This document shows positions 15,836-22,593 of a stretch of 64,000 nt of DNA, piece after piece (positions within the stretch are counted from its first letter, which is position 1; the number at the start of each line of letters is the position of its first letter). Source of the DNA: an uncultured Mycoplasmatota bacterium (GTDB lineage: Bacteria > Bacillota_I > Bacilli_A > RF39 > UBA660). The DNA lies in contig URVV01000001.1 in the NCBI GenBank assembly GCA_900551455.1, forward strand, positions 61,815 through 125,814. The letters run 5' to 3'. The position numbers were made by a program, and so were the translations under genes. The notes beneath the pieces are model-generated. The model worked only from the letters and a program-made list of their open reading frames with translations, did no database searches and was not told the DNA's origin.

Positions 15836-16900
15836 ATGGTATTTAGAAAGCCTTATGCATTTTTGATTAAACATTTTAGATTGATTCATTTAATAATTAC
15901 TGCTATTTTGGGATATTTTTTGTATCAAAATAGAAAGATTTATGTGTTTTTATCTATGTGTATTAAGGGTACTGGTAATAAGTATAGTGCAATGGATTAT
16001 ATTAATTATCAAATATATATATTTATTTTGTTAGCAATAATATTGATGTTTGTTGTATATTGGTTATTAAAATATAAGGATAAACCTCGAAAAATATATA
16101 TATTTTCTATAGTTTTATATGTAGTTATAGGCATTGTTTTATTTGCTACTTATGGATATATGAGTACATTTATTAATGAAGTTATTAATCAAAAGACGAT
16201 AAGATTATTTCGTGATGTTTTATTTATTTCGATGGTATTTCAGTATTATGTTGTAATAGTAATGTTTATTAGAGGATTGGGTTTTGATATTAAGAAGTTT
16301 AATTTTAGTAAAGATGTTCAGGAATTAGGAATTGTTGATGAGGATGGAGAAGAAATTGAAATTAATACTTCGGTGGATACGACTAATATAATGAGGGGAA
16401 TAAGAAAACAGAGAAGAGAGTTTGGATACTTTTTTAAAGAATATAAATTATATATTATACCTATAATATTAGCAATTTTAATTTTCTTGGGTTATAGGGG
16501 ATATAATTATATTAAGGTAAAGTTTATGGTTTATGGACAAAATGAATATGTGGGAATGGTTAATTATATAAAGATTACGGATAGCTACTATAAGATAGAG
16601 AATGGAAATAATTATGTGGTAGTTAAATGTGAGATGTTTAGGAATATAAAACAAGATAAATTTAATGTTAATAGTTTGGTATTGAATGTTGGAAAGAATA
16701 ATTATTCGGTTAATAAGAATATTTGTTATAAGTTTAATGATCTTGGTAATTGTTATCGTCAACAGTATATAAATAAAAATAAAAGTAGTTATATTTTTGT
16801 TTTTGAGGTTGATGATATAAGTCTGAATAATAGTTATATTTTATATGATGAGAGTTTTGATAATACGTATAAAATAAAGTTAAAAATGGTAAATTATTAA
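15836..16900 (+). CDS. Multi-pass membrane protein with C-terminal extracytoplasmic domain, unknown
   Basis: 354 residues from the ATG at 15836. Four predicted helices in residues about 10-145 are followed by a charged cytoplasmic stretch. A fifth helix lies near 205-225 (YIIPIILAILIFLGYRGY). A beta-rich extracytoplasmic domain of about 130 residues follows (VGMVNYIKITDSYYKIENGN, YVVVKCEMFRN). The last domain resembles DUF4352-type extracellular domains in its pattern, but I cannot confirm this. Followed 38 bases later by another exported protein. Confidence 0.65.
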   Translation: MVFRKPYAFLIKHFRLIHLIITAILGYFLYQNRKIYVFLSMCIKGTGNKYSAMDYINYQIYIFILLAIILMFVVYWLLKYKDKPRKIYIFSIVLYVVIGIVLFATYGYMSTFINEVINQKTIRLFRDVLFISMVFQYYVVIVMFIRGLGFDIKKFNFSKDVQELGIVDEDGEEIEINTSVDTTNIMRGIRKQRREFGYFFKEYKLYIIPIILAILIFLGYRGYNYIKVKFMVYGQNEYVGMVNYIKITDSYYKIENGNNYVVVKCEMFRNIKQDKFNVNSLVLNVGKNNYSVNKNICYKFNDLGNCYRQQYINKNKSSYIFVFEVDDISLNNSYILYDESFDNTYKIKLKMVNY

Positions 16901-16938
16901 TTTTATAAATTGTATTGGATAAGGATGTGAGATAATAT

Positions 16939-17430
16939 ATGAAAAATGTTTATATTAAGATTATTTTTGGTATAATGTTGGGAGTAATAATTACATTAGG
17001 TTATTTATTAATTAGAGGTAGTGAAGGGCAGAAGAATTATAATTGTGAAGAGTATCAAGAATTAGGAGTTAATAAGAATTATGATTGTAGTTTTACTAAA
17101 ACGTATAGGGTAGTAAATTTATTAGATAATTATGTGGCAGAGGTTCCAGAGTGGTCATATGTAGTGCTTGATAAATTTCAGATGCACGAAGCATATGCAC
17201 ATAAAATTTCAAGGGATTTAAAAAGTAAGTTAGTTGTTGGTAAGTATTATGAATTTACATATCATATTGTGGGAACAGGAAATGTACGGAATATGAATGA
17301 TATTAATGAGTTATTAGTTTTAGATGCTTCTTTAGTATTAGATAATAAATTATATGTAACAATGGTAATTAATGAAACTAATAAGGTGGGGTTACAACAG
17401 GTGCAAGAAGAGATTTGTCAAACATTTTAA
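16939..17430 (+). CDS. Exported or membrane-anchored protein, unknown
   Basis: 163 residues with an N-terminal signal anchor (5-25, IKIIFGIMLGVIITLGYLLI) and an extracytoplasmic part with two Cys (NCEEYQELGVNKNYDCSF). Pattern of a small beta domain (YEFTYHIVGTGNVR, LYVTMVINETNKVGLQQV). Probably in one unit with the preceding membrane protein. Function not recognised. Confidence 0.6.
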   Translation: MKNVYIKIIFGIMLGVIITLGYLLIRGSEGQKNYNCEEYQELGVNKNYDCSFTKTYRVVNLLDNYVAEVPEWSYVVLDKFQMHEAYAHKISRDLKSKLVVGKYYEFTYHIVGTGNVRNMNDINELLVLDASLVLDNKLYVTMVINETNKVGLQQVQEEICQTF

Positions 17431-17545
17431 CTATTATTGGGTGGAGTTTAACTTGATTAATGGTAATATTTTTGATTTTTATCTTTGAAAAATTGTAATA
17501 TAGGGAGTTTTTTGGTTAATAGTTTAAAAAAATACATATAATATA

Positions 17546-17574
17546 TTGAAAAATGTATTTTTTTTTGTTATAAT
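17546..17574 (+). promoter_or_regulatory. Promoter of tRNA-Cys
   Basis: TTGAAA-N17-TATAAT, 29 bases before the mature tRNA. Confidence 0.75.
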
Positions 17575-17603
17575 TTTATTTGCAGTGAAGTGTTATTAAT
17601 GAT

Positions 17604-17677
17604 GGACCTATAGCCAAGTGGTAAGGCGTGGGACTGCAACTCCCTGATCGTTGGTTCAAATCCGACTGGGTCCTCCA
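17604..17677 (+). tRNA. tRNA-Cys (GCA), CCA encoded
   Basis: 74 nt cloverleaf: acceptor GGACCTA/TGGGTCC, anticodon loop ACTGCAACT (GCA), T arm GGTTCAAATCC, and 3' CCA encoded. Confidence 0.96.
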
Positions 17678-17689
17678 AATGAATGTTAT

Positions 17690-17713
17690 ATCCCTTGTAT
17701 GAGGGATTTTTTA
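17690..17713 (+). terminator. Terminator after tRNA-Cys
   Basis: ATCCCT-TGTATG-AGGGAT hairpin then TTTTTT. Confidence 0.85.
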
Positions 17714-17771
17714 TTGTGTTTAAATAATTCATATGGTTGTATAAAGATTACTTTTTACTTCAATTTTAATA

Positions 17772-17800
17772 TTGAACTGGGACTATATTTATGTTATAAT
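17772..17800 (+). promoter_or_regulatory. Promoter of a short non-coding transcript
   Basis: TTGAAC-N17-TATAAT. The start site would be about 17807 and the next strong terminator ends at about 17886, with no ORF in between. Confidence 0.6.
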
Positions 17801-17806
17801 TAAGTT

Positions 17807-17886
17807 ACACAAAAAATTTTAATTGTGCTAGATTAATTTTTTGGGTATTTTGACTAGACTGTTCCAGCAGTTCTAGTCTTTTTTAT
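17807..17886 (+). ncRNA. Candidate small RNA or leader (~80 nt)
   Basis: From the predicted start there is a CACAA...TTGTG hairpin (17808-17827 region). A terminator hairpin follows (GACTAGA-CTG-TTCCAG-CAG-TTCTAGTC, 17852-17878) with a T-rich tail. There is no start codon with an RBS. It could be an independent small RNA or an attenuated leader for the SDR gene, which has its own TATAAT at 17973 downstream. No known RNA family recognised. Confidence 0.45.
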
Positions 17887-18007
17887 TTTTCTTTTTTGTA
17901 ATTATATATCAAATTTTACCTATGTCAGATATTTTTGTAAAGAAAAATGATGATAAATATTTAAAGTAATGGTATAATTATGTTATGTGAATAATGTAGG
18001 AGGATGT

Positions 18008-18808
18008 ATGAAGAGAGAAACTGTTGTAATTACTGGAAGTGCGAGGGGACTTGGTTATGAGATGGCTAAGTGCTTTAGGATGCGAGGTTTTAATGTAGTT
18101 ATTAGTGATATTAAAAAGAAGGATATTGATGTAGCTAAGAAAAAGTTAATAGAAGAAAAGGGAAATGGGGAAGTTTTGGGAGTAGTTTGTGATATTACTA
18201 GTAGTATGGATATTATTAATTTAATTAGTAAGACTAAAGATACTTTTAAGACAATTGAATATTGGATTAATAATGCGGGAGTTAATCAACCAGATAAACT
18301 TATTTGGGATTTAAATGATGATGAGATTAATAAAATGATCGAAATAGATTTAAAGGGAACAATTATTGCTTCAAAGTATATAATGAGAGAAATGATGGAA
18401 CATGATAAGGGAAAAATATATACAGTAGAAGGGCATGGAAGCAATGATGCTGTAATACCTGGTTTATCTATATATGGTACTGCAAAAAGAGGAGTTACAT
18501 ATTTTGTATCGGCTTTAGCAAAGGAAGCAGAGATTAATAAGAAGGATATAATTGTAGGAAAATTGGCTCCAGGAATTATGATTACAGATTTTTTAGTTAA
18601 TGCTTTTAGAGATCAGAAGATAGAATTAAATGATAAGTTTAAAAAGGTATATAATATTTTGGGGGATTATCCAGATATTGTAGCTAAGTATTTAGTAGAT
18701 AAGATGATTAGTAATACGAATAATAATGTAAGAATTAATTGGCTTACTAAAAAGAGGGTAATTTGGAAATTTATGAGTTATAAGTTTAAGAAGGAGAAAA
18801 AAATATGA
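18008..18808 (+). CDS. SDR-family oxidoreductase
   Basis: 266 residues from the ATG at 18008 with RBS AGGAGG; the GTG at 17987 precedes the RBS. Classical short-chain dehydrogenase: the Rossmann motif TGSARGLG (9-16), NNAG, and the active-site YGTAK (Tyr-x3-Lys) preceded by a Ser. It would reduce or oxidise a carbonyl/hydroxyl group with NAD(P)H; substrate unknown. It overlaps the next gene by 4 bases. Confidence 0.88.
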   Translation: MKRETVVITGSARGLGYEMAKCFRMRGFNVVISDIKKKDIDVAKKKLIEEKGNGEVLGVVCDITSSMDIINLISKTKDTFKTIEYWINNAGVNQPDKLIWDLNDDEINKMIEIDLKGTIIASKYIMREMMEHDKGKIYTVEGHGSNDAVIPGLSIYGTAKRGVTYFVSALAKEAEINKKDIIVGKLAPGIMITDFLVNAFRDQKIELNDKFKKVYNILGDYPDIVAKYLVDKMISNTNNNVRINWLTKKRVIWKFMSYKFKKEKKI

Positions 18809-19218
18809 TGGGTAATTGTTTTATTTCTATTTTTGGGGGAATTATCTTTTTAATGGCAATAGGAATAATTGTTTTTGTGATATTGTTAACTTTTAGTCCG
18901 AAAATTAGAGGAAAGTTTATGAGTAATCAGGTTAAGTCTGTTAAGTATATGACAGATTATGCGAAAAAAGATATTGAGGATATTAATACGAATGTGGCAG
19001 ATGCTCAGGTTAAATCTAGGAAAAATGTTATAGATAAAAATTATGATGATTTAAAAGATATTTCTTCGAAAAGTGCTGAGATTAATAAAGAGGCTATTTC
19101 AATGACTATTAAAGCTATTAAAGATGGTTTTAATGAAGATAAGAAATATTGTAAATGGTGTGGATCTTTGATTGATAGGGATTCAAATTTTTGTAAAGAT
19201 TGTGGTAAGAAACAATGA
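18805..19218 (+). CDS. Membrane protein with C-terminal zinc ribbon
   Basis: 137 residues. One N-terminal membrane helix (about 7-30) is followed by a helical linker, and the end is a zinc ribbon C-x2-C...C-x2-C (KYCKWCGSLIDRDSNFCKDCGKK). Such small zinc-ribbon membrane proteins are common in Firmicutes, with no single function. Translationally coupled to the SDR gene. Confidence 0.75.
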   Translation: MMGNCFISIFGGIIFLMAIGIIVFVILLTFSPKIRGKFMSNQVKSVKYMTDYAKKDIEDINTNVADAQVKSRKNVIDKNYDDLKDISSKSAEINKEAISMTIKAIKDGFNEDKKYCKWCGSLIDRDSNFCKDCGKKQ

Positions 19219-19253
19219 AAAGGCAAGAAACTTACATTTCTTGCCTTTTTTTA
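19217..19253. terminator. Bidirectional terminator between convergent genes
   Basis: AAAAGGCAAGAAA-CTTACA-TTTCTTGCCTTTTTTT, usable by both the zinc-ribbon gene and the clpB-like gene. Confidence 0.9.
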
Positions 19254-21365
19254 TTTAATTATGAAGTTATCTTTATCTACATCAATAGTAATGGTACTAT
19301 TAAATTTTAGTTTATCTTCAATAATATTATTAGCTATTAATGATTCAATGTTCTTGACAACATATCTTTTTATTGGTCTAGCACCAAATGATTCATCATA
19401 TGATGATTCTATTATGTGATCTTTTGCTTTAGGAGTTAGAGTAATTTTTATTTGTTTATCACATAATCTATCTTCAATATCTTTAATTAGATTGTCAAGT
19501 ATTTTATAGATTGCTTCTTTAGTTAAGGAATTGAAAACAATTATTTCATCTATACGATTTAGAAATTCTGGTTTAAAGGTGTGTCTTAATTCATTATTTA
19601 TAAGGGTATCCTTTTCTTTATCTTTGTTAAGGATATATTCGCTACCAAGATTAGATGTCATAATAATAATGGTGTTTTTGAAGTCAACGGTTCTTCCTTG
19701 AGAATCGGTAATTCTTCCATCATCTAGAATTTGAAGTAAGATATTGAAAACGTCTTTGTGGGCTTTTTCTATTTCATCAAATAAGACAATGGAATATGGA
19801 TTACGTCTTACGGCTTCGGTTAATTGGCCACCTTCATCATAGCCAACGTATCCTGGAGGAGCTCCGACTAGACGAGATACGGAGTGACTTTCCATATATT
19901 CGGACATATCAATTCTTACGATGTGTTTAGCATCATCAAATAATTCATATGCAAGGGTTTTGGCAACTTCAGTTTTACCGACTCCGGTTGGTCCTAAAAA
20001 CATAAAGGAACCAATTGGCCTATTTGGATCTTTTATACCAGCACGAGCTCTTTTAATGGCTTCAGAAACTAGATGGATGGCGTTATCTTGTCCAATGATG
20101 TGTTTTTTCATATTGTCTTCAAGGTGAAGTAATTTATCTCTTTCTGAACCAACTAATTTAGTTACAGGAATATTAGTCCATTTGGAAATGATATTAGCAA
20201 CGCCTTCTTCATCAACGACATTACTTAGTAATGAAGATGATTCGTTGTTAAATTTTAAGGTAGCTAGTTCTTCTTGTAATTTAGGAATTGTTCCGTGTTT
20301 TAAAACAGCGGCCTTTTCATAATCATAGTTGGCTTCGGCTAATTCTAGTTCGTGATTAGCTTTTTCAACTTCAGCTTTTTTATCTTTTATTTTAAGACTT
20401 AATTCTTTTTCTTCGTTCCATTTACTTCTTAAGTTTTTTTCATCCATTTCGAGTTTAGCTAATTTGGTATTGATTTCATTCATTCTTCTTAAAGAAAGTT
20501 CATCTTTTTCTTTTTTTAAGGATTCTTTTTCAATTTGAAGGGTCATTATTTCTCTGGTTAGGTAATCAAGTTTTACGGGAACTGATTCCATTTGAACTTT
20601 GATTGTTGCACAGGCTTCATCGATTAAATCAATAGCTTTATCTGGTAAGAATCTATCAGTAATATAACGGTTAGCTAGGTTAGCAGCAGTTACTAAAGCG
20701 GCGTCTTTGATAGTTACACCGTGGAATAGTTCAAATCTTGATTTTAATCCTCTTAGAATAGCAATAGTATCTGAGACAGTAGGTTCAGCTACTAGAACTT
20801 TTTGAAATCTTCTTTCTAGGGCACCATCTTTTTCAATATATTTACGATATTCATTTAGAGTAGTGGCACCAATGCATAAGATTTCACCACGTGCTAACAT
20901 TGGTTTTAAGAGGTTACCGGCATCCATTGCTCCTTCCATTGCTCCAGCACCTACTAGAAGATGAATTTCATCGATGAAGAGAATTATTTTACCTTCAGAA
21001 TCTTTTATTTCTTTTAATACGGCTTTTAATCTCTCTTCAAATTCACCACGGTATTTAGCTCCGGCAATTAATGAACCCATATCTAGTGACCAAATGGTTT
21101 TATTTTTTAGATTATTAGGAACATCACCTTTTATAATACGTGTAGCTAGTCCTTCGATAATGGCTGTTTTACCAACACCTGGAACTCCTACTAAAACGGG
21201 ATTGTTTTTAGTTTTTCTTGAAAGAATTCTGGTAATATTACGTATTTCTTCATCTCGACCAATAACAGGATCTATTTTTCCTTCTTTGGCTTCTTTAGTA
21301 ATATCTCTCCCATATTTTTCAAGAACATTTTTTAGATTTTCTTCATAGGGATTTTGTTCATTCAT
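19251..21365 (-). CDS. clpB: ClpB-type disaggregase lacking the N-domain
   Basis: 704 residues from the ATG at 21365; the GTG at 21374 is too close to the RBS. Two AAA+ modules are present: NBD1 with Walker A GVPGVGKT (about residue 60-67), Walker B FIDEIHLLVGAG and MDAGNLLKP, and NBD2 with Walker A GPTGVGKT (about 455), VDFKNTIIIMTSN and the C-terminal D2 small domain. Between them lies a coiled-coil M-domain, shorter than in full ClpB. The usual about 150-residue N-domain is absent: the chain starts at the linker YGRDITKEAKEGKIDPVIGRD. No ClpP-loop (IGF/LGF) is evident, favouring ClpB over ClpC. Transcription is under a CIRCE-like operator shared with hsp20. Confidence 0.9.
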   Translation of the reverse strand: MNEQNPYEENLKNVLEKYGRDITKEAKEGKIDPVIGRDEEIRNITRILSRKTKNNPVLVGVPGVGKTAIIEGLATRIIKGDVPNNLKNKTIWSLDMGSLIAGAKYRGEFEERLKAVLKEIKDSEGKIILFIDEIHLLVGAGAMEGAMDAGNLLKPMLARGEILCIGATTLNEYRKYIEKDGALERRFQKVLVAEPTVSDTIAILRGLKSRFELFHGVTIKDAALVTAANLANRYITDRFLPDKAIDLIDEACATIKVQMESVPVKLDYLTREIMTLQIEKESLKKEKDELSLRRMNEINTKLAKLEMDEKNLRSKWNEEKELSLKIKDKKAEVEKANHELELAEANYDYEKAAVLKHGTIPKLQEELATLKFNNESSSLLSNVVDEEGVANIISKWTNIPVTKLVGSERDKLLHLEDNMKKHIIGQDNAIHLVSEAIKRARAGIKDPNRPIGSFMFLGPTGVGKTEVAKTLAYELFDDAKHIVRIDMSEYMESHSVSRLVGAPPGYVGYDEGGQLTEAVRRNPYSIVLFDEIEKAHKDVFNILLQILDDGRITDSQGRTVDFKNTIIIMTSNLGSEYILNKDKEKDTLINNELRHTFKPEFLNRIDEIIVFNSLTKEAIYKILDNLIKDIEDRLCDKQIKITLTPKAKDHIIESSYDESFGARPIKRYVVKNIESLIANNIIEDKLKFNSTITIDVDKDNFIIK

Positions 21366-21390
21366 ACATTTCACATCCTTTCATTTATTA

Positions 21391-21418
21391 ATTATAGCAG
21401 ATTTCTAGCAATTGTCAA
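21391..21418 (-). promoter_or_regulatory. clpB promoter
   Basis: On the minus strand TTGACA-N16-TATAAT; its -35 lies inside the CIRCE-like operator. Confidence 0.8.
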
Positions 21419-21431
21419 GAGAGATTGCTAA
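21405..21431. promoter_or_regulatory. CIRCE-like (HrcA-type) operator between clpB and hsp20
   Basis: CTAGCAATT-N9-GATTGCTAA: 9-9-9 geometry identical to CIRCE (TTAGCACTC-N9-GAGTGCTAA), with conserved outer TAGCA/TGCTA and changed inner bases. It overlaps the clpB -35 and ends 7 bases before the hsp20 -35, so one repressor dimer could control both. Confidence 0.75.
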
Positions 21432-21438
21432 AAAAGTA

Positions 21439-21466
21439 TTGACAATAAAAAAAATAGTGATATAAT
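21439..21466 (+). promoter_or_regulatory. hsp20 promoter
   Basis: TTGACA-N16-TATAAT. Confidence 0.8.
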
Positions 21467-21491
21467 TAGTTTAGAAAGGATGTGAAGAAGA

Positions 21492-21878
21492 ATGTTACCA
21501 AGTAGAATATTCTTTGATAATTTTTTAGATGACATTGATACTAAAAGGAATGACAAGATGATGATGAGTGATATTTATGAAGAAGGTGATACATATCACG
21601 TAGTAATGGATCTTCCTGGATTTAAGAAAGATGATATTAGTATCTTATTTGAGAATGGTTATTTGAAAGTAAGAGCTATGCATAAGATGGAAGAGAAAGA
21701 TAATAAGAAATATGTTCATAGAGAGAGAATATCAACTTCAAAGTGTGAAAGATCATTTTATTTTGGTGAAATGGATGAAAAAGATATTAAAGCAGAATTT
21801 AAAGATGGTATCTTAAAAATTTCTATTCCTAAGAAAAAAGAAGAAAAGTCAGCTAAAAAATATATCAATATAGATTAA
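21492..21878 (+). CDS. Hsp20/alpha-crystallin small heat-shock protein
   Basis: 128 residues. The alpha-crystallin domain spans about 28-112 (DTYHVVMDLPGFKKDDISI, YLKVRAM, RERISTSKCERSFYFG, AEFKDGILKISIPKK). It holds unfolding proteins for ClpB/DnaK. Divergent from clpB across a shared CIRCE-like operator, giving a compact disaggregation module. Confidence 0.92.
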   Translation: MLPSRIFFDNFLDDIDTKRNDKMMMSDIYEEGDTYHVVMDLPGFKKDDISILFENGYLKVRAMHKMEEKDNKKYVHRERISTSKCERSFYFGEMDEKDIKAEFKDGILKISIPKKKEEKSAKKYINID

Positions 21879-21886
21879 AAGTTTAA

Positions 21887-21925
21887 AGAGAATTAATTAA
21901 ATATTTTGTTAATTCTCTTTTTCTT
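21887..21925 (+). terminator. Terminator after hsp20
   Basis: AAGAGAATTAA-N12-TTAATTCTCTTTTTC hairpin. Confidence 0.85.
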
Positions 21926-21976
21926 ATATGTTTTATTTTAAAAAAATGATATAATATTAATAGATAGATAGGTGAT

Positions 21977-22516
21977 ATGATGTTAAATAATTTTGAATGG
22001 TTAGGAGAAGATATATTTAAGAGTTTATTATTGAAGGTATATGTAGTTGTAGATGGAGTTACTAAGTCTATTAATTATGATTATGGAAATATTTTTTCTC
22101 CAGATATGAATGAACTTAAGGTAAGAGATGGAAATGTTGATGAGATAACAAAACTTTTGACAATGTCAGTGGTTAGATTTTATCCATCAATTTGTGAGAG
22201 AGGGGTTAGTTATATAGATATTTATCTTCATAAGATGTTTGATATATATGATAGGGCTACGGATATGATTAAGGGGAAAGGTGGAGAAAATATTCCTTTT
22301 GATAATCAAATAATTGCTTTTTCTTTGATGAAGGGAAAATGGATTGCTTCTTTTATTGTAGATAAGCCTACGGAAGAATTAAGAATGGTGTTAGAATTAT
22401 CAAAAAAGATTACGTATAATGATTTGGGATTGTATGATAGGCATCAGTTGTTAATGACGGTTAATGATATTAATTATCGTAGAAAAATAAAGAATAAACT
22501 TAATGAGAGACGTTAA
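21977..22516 (+). CDS. Conserved hypothetical protein
   Basis: 179 residues (ATG at 21977 or 21980 behind GATAGGTGA). Soluble, mixed alpha/beta, no motif I recognise; contains KLLTMSVVRFYPSICERGVSY and FSLMKGKWIASFIVDKP. Monocistronic between a terminator and priA. Confidence 0.6.
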   Translation: MMLNNFEWLGEDIFKSLLLKVYVVVDGVTKSINYDYGNIFSPDMNELKVRDGNVDEITKLLTMSVVRFYPSICERGVSYIDIYLHKMFDIYDRATDMIKGKGGENIPFDNQIIAFSLMKGKWIASFIVDKPTEELRMVLELSKKITYNDLGLYDRHQLLMTVNDINYRRKIKNKLNERR

Positions 22517-22524
22517 GTTTTTTT
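22497..22524 (+). terminator. Terminator overlapping the stop of the 179-residue gene
   Basis: AACTTAA-N9-TTAAGTTTTTTT hairpin. Confidence 0.65.
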
Positions 22525-22525
22525 G

Positions 22526-22539
22526 TAAACGATTGTTTG
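22526..22539. promoter_or_regulatory. Weak LexA-like dyad upstream of priA
   Basis: TAAACGATTGTTTG, 5 bases before the priA -35; 11 of 14 positions fit the Firmicutes LexA consensus CGAACRNRYGTTYG. Confidence 0.35.
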
Positions 22540-22544
22540 TTTTA

Positions 22545-22573
22545 TTGACTTGGATATTTAATGTTGATATAAT
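22545..22573 (+). promoter_or_regulatory. priA promoter
   Basis: TTGACT-N17-TATAAT. Confidence 0.8.
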
Positions 22574-22593
22574 TAATTTAGGAAGTGGTACTG

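Noticed and set aside
20974..21348. 124-codon plus-strand frame within clpB
   Set aside because: Antisense of the NBD1 region; no RBS.
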